64,000 bases of DNA from Parabacteroides gordonii MS-1 = DSM 23371. GTDB taxonomy: Bacteria; Bacteroidota; Bacteroidia; Bacteroidales; Tannerellaceae. The notes below the pieces were generated by a model. The model had not been told where the DNA came from, ran no database searches, and was given only the letters and a program-made list of their open reading frames with translations. This document shows positions 1 to 8,933 of this stretch, in pieces. Both the position numbers and the translations under genes were made by a program. The DNA lies in the NCBI RefSeq assembly GCF_000969825.1, contig NZ_KQ033919.1:114030-178029 (forward strand), given 5' to 3'. Position 1 is the stretch's first letter, and every line of letters begins with the position of its first letter.

Positions 1-3000
1 CACCTTGACTGCAACGACGTGGGCATACCGAGCGTGCACAAGGTTCCGGGCATGTTCCTGCCCACGGGTGTCATCAACCCGATACCTCCCGCCAGACAGA
101 TACTCACCAGCCCGGTTCCCGTCCCCCTCAACCCCATGGCGGCACTCGCCCGCAAGTGCACGGGGGCGTTCGGGCGTTTCTACAAGAAAAAGACCAGGAA
201 GCTGGCGGACAGGCTGCACAGCAAGGTCAACGACAATATAAAGAGCAAATCCCTGAAGAACATGCTCCACAAGGCCATCTGTACGGTCACGGGCCACCCG
301 GTGGACGTGGCCAGCGGCACGTTCTTCACCGACGAGGAGGACTTCTGGCTCGACGGCCCGGTGCCCCTGTCATGGGAGCGCACGTGGTACAGCCGCAGCG
401 ACTACCGGGGGCCTCTGGGCAACGGGTGGCACCACGCCTACGACATGGGCGTCGTCGCGGACACGGAAGAGGGCACGCTGACGCTCCGCATGAGTGACGG
501 CATCCCGGTGGCCTTCCCCCTGCCTACATCGGAGGAACCCTCGTTCATCCTCTCCGAGCGCAAGGAAGCCCGTCTGGAACAGGACGGCGGCTACTGCGTG
601 TGGGACATGGCCGAGGACCTCTACTACCGCTTCACGCGCAAGGAGTACGATTCCGTGCGCCTGCTTGAGAGCGTGACCGACTGCAACGGCCTGGGCATCC
701 GCTTCGACTACACGAAAGAGGGCCTGCTGCGCTCCATCACCGACAGCGCGGGCCGCCGCCTGAGGGTGGAGCACGACACGAGAAGCGGACGCATCCTTGA
801 AATATGCGGCCCGCATCCGGAAGATCCGGAGAAAGAAATTACCCTCGCCTCCTACGAGTACGACGCCGACGGCAACATGACCCTCCAGCGCAACGCGGCG
901 GGCGACGTGATGACATACGAATATGCCGGAAGGCTCATCGTGAAGGAGACATGGCGCAACGGCCTTGCGTGGTACTTCGAGTACGACGGTACGGGCGTGG
1001 GTTCGCGCTGCGTGCACACGTGGGGCGACGGCGGCATATACGACCACAGGCTCACGTTCCGGGAGGGAGTGACCGAGGTGCTCGACAGCCACGGGGAGCT
1101 GACGGTGTACCACCACCGCGGCGGCCTTGTGTGGAAGAAGGTCGATGCCAACGGCGGGGAACACCTGTGGCGTTACGACGACAGTCGCCGGCTACTCGCA
1201 CAGACGGACCCGCTCGGTAACAGTACCCTGTACAAATATGACCGCTGGGGGAACTGCACCGACAGCTCCGACCCGTGCGGCGGCAGCGTGTCCGCCGTGT
1301 ACCCTGCCAAGGGGAACCTGCGCAACCGTCCCGTATCCGTTACCACGCCGGACGGCGGCACGTGGGAGTTCGGCTATGACCGCTCCGGCAATCTGGTGAG
1401 CCGCACCAACCCCGAAGGTGCCGTCACGAGGATGACCTACCGCAACGGTGCGGTGGCATCGGTGAAAGACCCCTACGGCGTGGCAACGAGGCTCGCCTAT
1501 GACCGTTTCCATAACCTCACGGAAGCCTCCGACAGCCGGGGGAACACCTCGCTGTACGGCTACGACCTGCTGGGCAGGTGCGTGAGCGTCACCAACCCCA
1601 AGGGTGCGGTGCAGAAAAGGGAATACGACCCTGTGGGCCGCGTGGTGCGCGTGCTCGACTTCGACGGCAACGACATACGCCTGTCCTACGACGGGATAGA
1701 CAACCTCACCGAATACCGTGACAACGTCCAGCACGTGGAGTACGGCTACTCCGGCATGTGGAAGCTGACAAGGCGCCGCGACCACCGGGGCGTGGTGAAC
1801 TTCCGCTATGACCGGGAGGAACGCCTGCGCCGTGTGACAAACGAGAGGCTCCAGAGCTACGAGTTCACCCTCGACGCTGTGGGAAACGTCACCGCCGAGA
1901 AAGGCTTCGACGGGGCCGTCCGTCATTACCTGCGTGACAGGGGCGGACGCGTCGTCAGGGAGACGCTGCCGTCGGGAACGGAAAGGGAATACGGCTATGA
2001 CGCCTGCTCGCGCGTGACGCGCGTCTCATACCCCACGGCCGGCGACCCCGACCAGACCTACGCCTACGGGCTGTCCGGCAGGCTGGTGCAGGCATCGAGG
2101 GGGGAAAGCACGGTGGAGTTCGCATACAACTCCCTGGGACTTCCGACACGGGAAACGGCCGACGGCAACACCATACTCCGCACCTACGACCATACCGGCA
2201 GGATACTCACGCTCGACAGCACGGCGGGGGCCTCGCTGCGCTACACCCGCAACGGCTACGGGGAGCTTGAGGGGTTCACTGCCACCGGCGGCAGCGACGC
2301 CGACGGCGCGGGCTCGTGGGAATCGGCACACCGCCACGACACGCTGGGCTTCGAGGTGGAACGCATCCTTCCGGGAGGCATTGTCCGCTCGTTCGCCTAT
2401 GATGACATAGGCCGTCTGGTGGATGCCCGCACACGCAAGGACTCGCGCACACGGCATATGCGCCGCTACCGCTGGGGCGTCGCCGACAGGCTGTTGTCCG
2501 TGGAGGACAGCAGGCGTGGCGAGACCCGCTACTCCTATACCCCGACGGGGCAGCTCGAAAGGGCGGAATATCCCGACGGCAGGGAGCAGTGGAGGAAGAG
2601 CGACCAGACGGGAAACCTGTATCCCGACCCGGACATGAAGTTGCGCCGCTACCTCGGTGGCGGGCGGCTGGAGCAGGACGGCGAATGGCACTGCGAGTAC
2701 GACGCGGACGGGAACCTGACGGAACGCTACCTCGGCACGGGAAGGTGGCTTGACGGCAAGAAGGACCGCTGGAGATACCGGTGGAACGCCGACGGCTCTC
2801 TGGCAAAGGTGGTGCGGCCCGACAAGAGGGAGGTGGAGTTCACATACGACGCGCTCGGGCGCAGGCTCTCCAAGAGCTTCGGCACGACGGTGACGCGGTG
2901 GGTGTGGAACGGCAACGTGCCGCTGCACCAGTGGAAGGAGCGCAGGGAGTACTCCGTCATGGAGGACAGGTGGAACACGGCTCCGGAACGCCGTGACATG

Positions 3001-3702
3001 ACCGTGTGGCTCTTCGACGAGGACTCGTTCGTGCCGTCGGCGATGATAAGGGGCGGCAAGGCATACTCGATACTGACAGACCAGCTGGGAACCCCGACGG
3101 AGGCATACGATGCCGACGGCAACGAGGTGTGGAGCCGCGTGCTCGACATGGACGGCAACGTCATTGAGGAAACAGGCAACAGGGGTATGATACCGTTCCT
3201 GTTCCAGGGGCAGTACTACGACCCTGAGACCGGGCTGGCCTATAATCGCTTCCGCTACTACGACCCTAAGACAGGTGCATACATATCGCAAGATTCTATC
3301 GGGCTCGCAGGGGGAAATCCAACATTATATGGATATGTAGATGATCCGAATACTTGGATTGATGTGTTTGGATTGCACGTTCATCATATATGCACTAATA
3401 AAAATGAAGAGTGGTCTGATAAATTTAGAGAATTATTCCGTAAATATGGTTTAGGTAAATTTAAAAATGGCAATGAACGAAAAGATGTTTTAAATGATCC
3501 ACTTAATAAAGTATATGTGCCAGGACACAAAGGACCACATAGTGAAGAAGGATTTCACAGCGAGATATATGATAGATTAAAACAGGCAGGAGAAATTGGT
3601 GGTGAAGAAGGTTTTAGAGAAGAATTAGCAAAAATGAAAATTGAATGTGTAACTCCAGGTACTAAAATGAATGATACTATAACTAAAAAGAAACGAATAT
3701 GA
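1..3702 (+). CDS. Rhs-repeat T6SS effector with HNH/AHH-like toxin tip (5' end missing)
   Basis: The reading frame is open from the first base, so the true start lies upstream. The first ~100 residues (Pro-rich VPGMFLPTGV, then GHPVDVASGTFF) look like the end of a PAAR-like/DUF6531 region. A long run of YD/Rhs repeats (YDADGN, GYDxxGR) then forms the cocoon. The core ends with RYYDPKTGAYISQDSIGLAGG and DVFGL near 3375, the conserved boundary where Rhs proteins cleave themselves. After it, base composition changes from very GC-rich to AT-rich and a ~105-residue tip begins (HVHHICT, then GHKGPHSEEGFHSEIY). The paired HH and HxGxH motifs suggest an AHH-type HNH nuclease. Role inferred: antibacterial effector loaded on a T6SS spike. 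The stop overlaps the next start as ATGA, as expected for an effector-immunity pair. The family call is firm; the tip family is moderately sure. Confidence 0.93.
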   Translation, partial: HLDCNDVGIPSVHKVPGMFLPTGVINPIPPARQILTSPVPVPLNPMAALARKCTGAFGRFYKKKTRKLADRLHSKVNDNIKSKSLKNMLHKAICTVTGHPVDVASGTFFTDEEDFWLDGPVPLSWERTWYSRSDYRGPLGNGWHHAYDMGVVADTEEGTLTLRMSDGIPVAFPLPTSEEPSFILSERKEARLEQDGGYCVWDMAEDLYYRFTRKEYDSVRLLESVTDCNGLGIRFDYTKEGLLRSITDSAGRRLRVEHDTRSGRILEICGPHPEDPEKEITLASYEYDADGNMTLQRNAAGDVMTYEYAGRLIVKETWRNGLAWYFEYDGTGVGSRCVHTWGDGGIYDHRLTFREGVTEVLDSHGELTVYHHRGGLVWKKVDANGGEHLWRYDDSRRLLAQTDPLGNSTLYKYDRWGNCTDSSDPCGGSVSAVYPAKGNLRNRPVSVTTPDGGTWEFGYDRSGNLVSRTNPEGAVTRMTYRNGAVASVKDPYGVATRLAYDRFHNLTEASDSRGNTSLYGYDLLGRCVSVTNPKGAVQKREYDPVGRVVRVLDFDGNDIRLSYDGIDNLTEYRDNVQHVEYGYSGMWKLTRRRDHRGVVNFRYDREERLRRVTNERLQSYEFTLDAVGNVTAEKGFDGAVRHYLRDRGGRVVRETLPSGTEREYGYDACSRVTRVSYPTAGDPDQTYAYGLSGRLVQASRGESTVEFAYNSLGLPTRETADGNTILRTYDHTGRILTLDSTAGASLRYTRNGYGELEGFTATGGSDADGAGSWESAHRHDTLGFEVERILPGGIVRSFAYDDIGRLVDARTRKDSRTRHMRRYRWGVADRLLSVEDSRRGETRYSYTPTGQLERAEYPDGREQWRKSDQTGNLYPDPDMKLRRYLGGGRLEQDGEWHCEYDADGNLTERYLGTGRWLDGKKDRWRYRWNADGSLAKVVRPDKREVEFTYDALGRRLSKSFGTTVTRWVWNGNVPLHQWKERREYSVMEDRWNTAPERRDMTVWLFDEDSFVPSAMIRGGKAYSILTDQLGTPTEAYDADGNEVWSRVLDMDGNVIEETGNRGMIPFLFQGQYYDPETGLAYNRFRYYDPKTGAYISQDSIGLAGGNPTLYGYVDDPNTWIDVFGLHVHHICTNKNEEWSDKFRELFRKYGLGKFKNGNERKDVLNDPLNKVYVPGHKGPHSEEGFHSEIYDRLKQAGEIGGEEGFREELAKMKIECVTPGTKMNDTITKKKRI

Positions 3703-4289
3703 ATTATTATTTTCTATACACAAATTCGTCTAACAAATTATGGAAAAAATTTGTAACTTTTTCTGAGGATATACTATTAGATTCTAACGGTACTTCTTCT
3801 TTAAACGACATTGTTGACAATGTAAATAACCATATATTTATAAAAGCATTAATCAAAGGCAAAGGTATTTTGTCTAATTCTGAAACAGATTTTGTAAATA
3901 CGTATTTTCCTCCTTATGCAAGAATTAATGAGATATGTATGATTAGGGAAGATATATACAATTCCTTCCCTAATATTAATATTAACGGGGGAGAAGTGTA
4001 TGATGTAGATATAATTGGGGACTTCACGGTTAAATATAAAGCGTTGATTTTTAATAATATTATTGATTGTATTAATTGGGATTGTTCAAAAAATGATAAC
4101 TATCCTATATATAAGGATTTAGTATTAAATAGCTCTCTAATTCCCCAAGAAATAGATGGCTTCTTTTTAAAGAACTGGAGTCCGTATGGGAGATGCTATT
4201 CAATAGTCAACGACATATTAAAAGAGTATTTATTATCCCTTCCCGAATCTCATCATTTTATTTTATTTGAAAAACTAAAAACGATTTAA
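3699..4289 (+). CDS. Putative immunity protein for the Rhs toxin (Imm11/DUF1629-like)
   Basis: A 196-residue protein whose ATG overlaps the Rhs stop by 4 nt, so the two are translationally coupled. It is AT-rich like the toxin tip and unlike the Rhs core, so toxin and immunity were probably acquired together. No signal peptide or membrane segment is visible, fitting a cytoplasmic protein that binds the nuclease tip. The C-terminal half (DLVLNSSLIPQEIDGFFLKNW, then ESHHFILFEKL at the end) recalls Imm11/DUF1629 immunity proteins, which share a D-L-x-L-D-x-S-x-I-P pattern and a final G-x-x-F segment. That family call is tentative. The immunity role rests mainly on position. Confidence 0.8.
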   Translation: MNYYFLYTNSSNKLWKKFVTFSEDILLDSNGTSSLNDIVDNVNNHIFIKALIKGKGILSNSETDFVNTYFPPYARINEICMIREDIYNSFPNININGGEVYDVDIIGDFTVKYKALIFNNIIDCINWDCSKNDNYPIYKDLVLNSSLIPQEIDGFFLKNWSPYGRCYSIVNDILKEYLLSLPESHHFILFEKLKTI

Positions 4290-4368
4290 TTAATTTATTT
4301 AACAATAACATACCAATAATAGTCAAGAGATCGTAAATACCAAACGAATAAGCCTATTCCTTTTCAAG

Positions 4369-5859
4369 ATGAACATAGCTTCTAAATTTACATGGATACC
4401 TCTCTACAAAGAACTATCCGACTGGCTACTTGGAAAACAGAATAGCCAACCGGAACTTATATCTACGCTAAAAGAAATCGGCATTTCCGGTTTTCGTGAT
4501 GGTTCAGAAGGAGGCAAAGAGATTGTTTTGGAAGAGATCGACCCATTTACATTCTTTTCGTATCTCAACAAGTTTCACTCCGATGAAAGAAGAGTAGAAA
4601 TCCTACAGGATTTAAGGCGTAAGCTAAATTTTAGTTGTCCAGAACCAACAGATGTATCAGGCATCCCGACAACACATCCCATGAAAGTACATCTATTCCC
4701 ATGGAAGACAATCAGGGGCAACAATGATATAAATGTATTATGGGAATTGTTCGGACAAGTAAAAGGAGGGAAAGTAGATGAACGACTTTTTCAAACTGCA
4801 TTGAACATTAAAAGTGTCGGAAAGGGAAAACTCAGCATTGTTCTGTTCTACGCTAATCCGGAAAGATATGTTCCTTTGGACTCCAACACTTCATCGTATC
4901 TAAGAAGTAAAAAACTGGGCTACACTTATGATAGTTTTGCATCATATAATGAGTTGTCAGAAAAAATAGTCAAGACTCTTGGGAAACGTCCGTGGGAGAT
5001 TTCATACGAGGCATATAATTATACACCGGAGAGTGATTCATCAAGTATTGGTAGCATCCGGACTCTATTCGAGAAACTTGAAGATGAATTAGAGGACGAT
5101 ATGGATTACCATATCTTTTATCGAGGACAGTCAGATAAGAGTTTTGGATTGATTCCCTCCATCTATCGAGAGAAATTCTTAATCCAGAATGAAAATAGAA
5201 TTTTCAGAGATATTATCGCTCAAAGTCCAGCTGATTTCAAAGGGTGTACATCTACCTTTGAGAAGTTGGTCAAGATGCAGCATTACTCCTTGCCGACACG
5301 CCTCTTGGATATTACTACAAATCCTTTGGTAGCTCTGTATTTTGCGTGCGAGAATGATGCCGTTGACGGAAAACTGTTCCGATTCGAAGTTCAAATGTCA
5401 GATATTAAATATTTTGATAGCGATGCTGTCAGTGTCGTTTCTAATATCGCCAAACGCCCAATAGATTTCAGTATCGAAGATTTGAGAGAACTGGATAGGA
5501 AGGAGTTCAACTCCGAAGAGGAAATCCAATATCTTCTGCATGAAATTAAGTACGAGAAACCTCATTTTCAGAATGTGATTGACTCAAAGGATATCGAGAG
5601 AGTCTTTTGCGTGAAACCTATGTTTGACAATCCTCGCATAATCCGGCAGTCCGGGGCATTTTTCCTTTATGGTATCAATGGCAATAAAAGCAAGCCTGCA
5701 CAGCTTAACTTCAGATACAAAATGTACATCATCAATAAAGCGCAGAAGCAGAAGATCAGGAAGCAGCTTGAAGCCCTCGGCATAGATAAATCAACGTTGT
5801 TCCCAGAAGTCGAACACGTGGCCGAGCATATAAAGGACAAATACCATCTGTCTAAATAA
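4369..5859 (+). CDS. FRG-domain protein with McrB-type N-terminal module
   Basis: 496 residues. The FRG domain (about 245-335) is recognised by FYRGQSDKSFGLIPSIYRE and then KMQHYSLPTRLLDITTNPLVALYFAC; FRG proteins occur widely beside defence and toxin loci. Residues 5-190 (FTWIPLYKEL, IDPFTFFSYLNKF, IPTTHPMKVHLFPW, NVLWELFGQV, FYANPERYVPLDSNTSSYL) resemble the N-terminal sensor-like region seen before the AAA+ domain in some McrB-type restriction proteins, but no Walker motif follows. The protein therefore looks like a sensor module joined to an FRG effector module. It starts 79 nt after the immunity gene and a hairpin follows it. I infer an antiviral or toxin function; no substrate can be assigned. 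Confidence 0.82.
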   Translation: MNIASKFTWIPLYKELSDWLLGKQNSQPELISTLKEIGISGFRDGSEGGKEIVLEEIDPFTFFSYLNKFHSDERRVEILQDLRRKLNFSCPEPTDVSGIPTTHPMKVHLFPWKTIRGNNDINVLWELFGQVKGGKVDERLFQTALNIKSVGKGKLSIVLFYANPERYVPLDSNTSSYLRSKKLGYTYDSFASYNELSEKIVKTLGKRPWEISYEAYNYTPESDSSSIGSIRTLFEKLEDELEDDMDYHIFYRGQSDKSFGLIPSIYREKFLIQNENRIFRDIIAQSPADFKGCTSTFEKLVKMQHYSLPTRLLDITTNPLVALYFACENDAVDGKLFRFEVQMSDIKYFDSDAVSVVSNIAKRPIDFSIEDLRELDRKEFNSEEEIQYLLHEIKYEKPHFQNVIDSKDIERVFCVKPMFDNPRIIRQSGAFFLYGINGNKSKPAQLNFRYKMYIINKAQKQKIRKQLEALGIDKSTLFPEVEHVAEHIKDKYHLSK

Positions 5860-5883
5860 TCTTTTCCCTCATTTTAAAAAACA

Positions 5884-5912
5884 AGCCGAGCTATTACGCG
5901 GATAGCTCGGCT
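5884..5912. terminator. Hairpin terminator after the FRG gene
   Basis: Perfect 11-bp inverted repeat (AGCCGAGCTAT at 5884-5894, complement at 5902-5912, 7-nt loop) 24 nt after the FRG stop. No T-run follows on the plus strand; the nearer A-run on the left would give a T-run on the minus strand. Confidence 0.75.
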
Positions 5913-6064
5913 CTCAACTTGAAAAAATTACATCAAGTCTTAATCTTGTGGTACATCTTGAACTTGCAGGCATTTCTCTACTTTGTATAAATAATACTTA
6001 GAAGGGAGGATAGCCTGTAAATAGAGTTTCTTCTATTTTGCTGGTTAATAAATTTAATTGATTG

Positions 6065-6096
6065 TTTGTTATGTTCAAAGGAAAATTCTATATTTG
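6065..6096 (+). promoter_or_regulatory. Bacteroidales-type promoter for the TssD gene
   Basis: -33 element TTTG at 6065-6068, a 20-nt spacer and -7 box TATATTTG at 6089-6096, a near-ideal Bacteroidota primary sigma promoter about 95 nt before the tssD start. It gives the orphan tube gene its own transcription unit. Confidence 0.8.
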
Positions 6097-6190
6097 CGAA
6101 ATATGATATCCTCTTTCTTGTCTTGAAAGCGGTCTGACTGCTTTAACCAAGGCGAAATGTCTTGGTTTTATAATAAATAATAAGATCAGC

Positions 6191-6580
6191 ATGGCAGAAT
6201 TAAAGGCAACCGTGTGCTTGCAAGGGAAGGATATAGAAGTGATTTCATCACATATTGAATTTAACCGCAAGACAGATAATAAAGGAAGGCCAGTGACAAA
6301 TGTTATTGGCGGACGTATTACCATAACCGTTGAATCTACCAGAGAAACTACTATTCTTGAAGCAATGGTAAACAGTCCTTTCAAAGCGATAAGCGGCAAG
6401 GTGATTTATTACAACACTAAGGATAATTCAATCTTTCGTGTCGTGGAGTTCAAATATGCGTATATCGTATATTACAAAGAGGTTTACAATGTTGACAGGA
6501 AACGCCAAATGTATTCCACCATCACATTTTCTGCGGATATTATTATGATAGGAGACGCATGTTTAAGCAATCAATGGTAA
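6191..6580 (+). CDS. tssD: T6SS tube protein TssD (Hcp-like, Bacteroidota type)
   Basis: 129 residues, the usual length for Bacteroidota TssD. It has the family pattern: an N-terminal strand (MAELKATVCLQGKDIEVI), the central NRKTDNKGRPVTNVIGGRI segment matching the conserved N-R-x-x-D-x-K-G-R-P-x-x-x-x-x-G-G motif, then ESTRETTILEAMVNSPFKAISG (E-S-T-x-x-T-x-x-x-E-A-M-V-N) and a final strand typical of this fold (YSTITFSADIIMI). Hcp/TssD hexamers stack into the inner tube of the secretion needle and can carry effectors. No other T6SS structural gene is in the window, so this is an orphan copy between two cargo modules with its own promoter. It may partner with cargo-specific effectors. Confidence 0.9.
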   Translation: MAELKATVCLQGKDIEVISSHIEFNRKTDNKGRPVTNVIGGRITITVESTRETTILEAMVNSPFKAISGKVIYYNTKDNSIFRVVEFKYAYIVYYKEVYNVDRKRQMYSTITFSADIIMIGDACLSNQW

Positions 6581-6651
6581 GACTGACGATTCCTGCAAGC
6601 CTTTATTGGATCTTTCAAAGAAGAAACATGAAATTTAGTTGTTTGGATATT

Positions 6652-6679
6652 ATTGTATTAAGAAATATCACTAACTTTG
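6652..6679 (+). promoter_or_regulatory. Candidate promoter for the KAP NTPase gene
   Basis: TTG at about 6652 and TAACTTTG at 6672-6679, some 120 nt before the KAP start. The -7 box is good and the -33 element weak. Confidence 0.5.
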
Positions 6680-6802
6680 TTCATTGTGGATGTGGTGATA
6701 ATGGATTTGCAGCGTCGTTTACTATTTCAATATTTAATGTTCTTATTGCTACATTTTTGTTTTCCAATGGAGTTAAAATAGAATTATGTTAATAACAAAG
6801 GT

Positions 6803-8692
6803 ATGAATACTTTGATTCTTGATTTTTTAAACAGCTATGCTGATAATACTAATCCTCAGTATGCCGTGATGCTGAAAGGAAAATGGGGATGTGGCAAAAC
6901 TCATCTTATAAAAGAATGGAAGAAGAGGTTTGATGGAACCGCAGATACCGACGAGGAAATTACGCTAAAGCCCATTTATATTTCGACCTATGGAATGGAT
7001 AGCGTGAATGACATCAAGACAGCTATAGATAGGGAATTAAATCCTTTCTTCTATTCGAAAACGGGGCGTTTCATAAAGGGAGTTTTGAAATTAGCCGGTA
7101 AGGTAGTCTTCAAGACAAGTATGGATTTTAATGAAGACTCTAAAGAGGATGGTTCCTTTTCCGCAACACTGGATTCGTTGTCGTTACTACAAGTGAAAGA
7201 CGACAGTATAAAAGGTGTAAAGTTTCTGATATTCGATGACATCGAAAGGTGCCTGATAGAGATGAAGGAATTGTTAGGCTTTATCAACTATTTTGTAGAG
7301 CATTGTAATTGTCATGTTGTCGTAATTGGAGATGAGAACCACCTTGAAAAACTTCCCAAGGCTGTATTGGATGAGTTTAAGGAAAAGACCATAGGCAAGG
7401 AATTTGAAATACAACCTGACATAGAAGAAGCCATCGAATACTTCCTTGGCGAAGTACCGGTATCCGATTATTTGAAAGAAATGCGTGATTTCATTATTGC
7501 CTGTTTTAAGTGTACAAAATCCGACAACTTACGGGTTTTGAGACAATGTTTATATGATTTTAAAAGCCACTTAAACAAACTTCCTCCCGATCTGGTTGAA
7601 AAGGATAATATCTTTCTTAAAAATATTCTTGGGTCATTTATTGCAGTGTATGCAGAGTATAATAATAGTGAGAATAAAGAGGTAATTTGTAATTGGAGTA
7701 GAGATTGTCGGATTTCTCTACTCCAAGATAATAATGAGGATAAGCAAAGGATACAGCATCTAAGGGAAAAATATCACTCTTTAAACAAAGAGCTAATTTA
7801 TGATGTCTTAAATCCGGAGTATGTTACGGCTATTATACACTATATTATTACAGGTGCTCCACTTGTAGAATTTATTGTTACGGAGATAAGGGATAAGCAA
7901 AAAGAATTGAAACCTTGGGAAATGTTATCCGGCTTTTTCGATATGGAGCAGCAAAAACTTGAAAGTATTTGTCAGGACACTATAAAATCCATATTGGATA
8001 GAGAGATAAAAGACGCTTATCAACTTGGTTATAGTATTGCGTATCTATCATATTTTCATGCTATTGGCATTTTCTATTTTATACAGGCTTATGTCTCTTT
8101 AATAAAAGTAAGAATAGCAGAAATAATTAATAGTCAAACCAGTTTAGAGGAACTTTATCAGCTAAGAGGGCTTTTTATTAGTGGATGTAATTATGTAACC
8201 ACAGATTCCAAGACCTCCATAACGGATGATATTGTGGACTATTTCTTGCAGAAGATGAAATCAAAGATAAATGAGTTGCCGGATCAAATGCAAAAAGCAC
8301 TGCGTAATTTGACTGAAGGAACAGTAGAACAACTTATAATCATAGACAGATTGCCTTATCCAGATAAAAGTTGTACATACGAACTTCGTGCTATATTTGC
8401 ATATGAAGATGCCAATGCTCTTTTTGATGCTATCTGCAAACTAAGCAATAAAAGCAGAAATACTTTTACGCAATTTCTTGCTTATCATTATAATTTTGAC
8501 TATGATTTACAAGATGTGGGAGACAGATATAAGGCAGATGTTCCTTGTTTACTCAAGTTGAAAGATTTGGTCGGTAATGAAATCAGTATATCAAAAGGAG
8601 TGGATAAACTTGCCTTCATAAGATTAAAAGATGCCTTGATTGAAGCTATTAGGAGGTGTGAAGGCAAAAGTGATACATTGCCACCAATGTAG
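6803..8692 (+). CDS. KAP-type P-loop NTPase
   Basis: 629 residues. Walker A is GKWGCGKT at about 26-33; Walker B is FLIFDDIERC at about 141-150, followed by NCHVVVIGDENHL, a sensor-1-like strand. This is the KAP family layout, a P-loop NTPase group often found in defence islands. The C-terminal 350 residues are helical with no recognised domain. No transmembrane insertion is obvious, unlike many KAP proteins. The gene stands alone behind its own promoter, between the orphan tssD and a convergent terminator. I infer a defence or abortive-infection role from family and neighbourhood; substrate and trigger are unknown. Confidence 0.8.
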   Translation: MNTLILDFLNSYADNTNPQYAVMLKGKWGCGKTHLIKEWKKRFDGTADTDEEITLKPIYISTYGMDSVNDIKTAIDRELNPFFYSKTGRFIKGVLKLAGKVVFKTSMDFNEDSKEDGSFSATLDSLSLLQVKDDSIKGVKFLIFDDIERCLIEMKELLGFINYFVEHCNCHVVVIGDENHLEKLPKAVLDEFKEKTIGKEFEIQPDIEEAIEYFLGEVPVSDYLKEMRDFIIACFKCTKSDNLRVLRQCLYDFKSHLNKLPPDLVEKDNIFLKNILGSFIAVYAEYNNSENKEVICNWSRDCRISLLQDNNEDKQRIQHLREKYHSLNKELIYDVLNPEYVTAIIHYIITGAPLVEFIVTEIRDKQKELKPWEMLSGFFDMEQQKLESICQDTIKSILDREIKDAYQLGYSIAYLSYFHAIGIFYFIQAYVSLIKVRIAEIINSQTSLEELYQLRGLFISGCNYVTTDSKTSITDDIVDYFLQKMKSKINELPDQMQKALRNLTEGTVEQLIIIDRLPYPDKSCTYELRAIFAYEDANALFDAICKLSNKSRNTFTQFLAYHYNFDYDLQDVGDRYKADVPCLLKLKDLVGNEISISKGVDKLAFIRLKDALIEAIRRCEGKSDTLPPM

Positions 8693-8871
8693 AAGCTAAA
8701 AATGGCGTATCGCAAAAAACGGATATGCGATGAAAGAATATTATCTCTATTTGACTAAAAACAGAAGATATTAATAGCTATAAATGAGAATGGGTGGTGG
8801 CGGGGAATCGGGAGGTTATAAAGGGAGAAAGGATGCCATAAAAGAGTAGAGCCGTCGGCAGACCGGAGCGC

Positions 8872-8913
8872 AAAAAAATCCCTCTGCCCAGTCATCGCGA
8901 CCATGCAGAGGGA
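8872..8913 (-). terminator. Rho-independent terminator of the methylase-helicase gene
   Basis: Perfect 9-bp stem (TCCCTCTGC at 8879-8887, complement at 8905-8913). Read on the minus strand, a run of seven T follows at once. It lies 20 nt after the methylase stop and also separates it from the convergent KAP gene. Confidence 0.85.
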
Positions 8914-8933
8914 ACGGTTGAATTATGATTATG

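Noticed and set aside
2026-3291. Long (421-codon) open frame antisense to the Rhs gene
   Set aside because: High GC and repeat structure of Rhs genes open long antisense frames; the translation is Val/Ala/Arg-rich with no domain.
6559-6792. 77-residue reading frame between tssD and the KAP gene
   Set aside because: It overlaps the tssD end, contains the likely KAP promoter and has no protein-like pattern.
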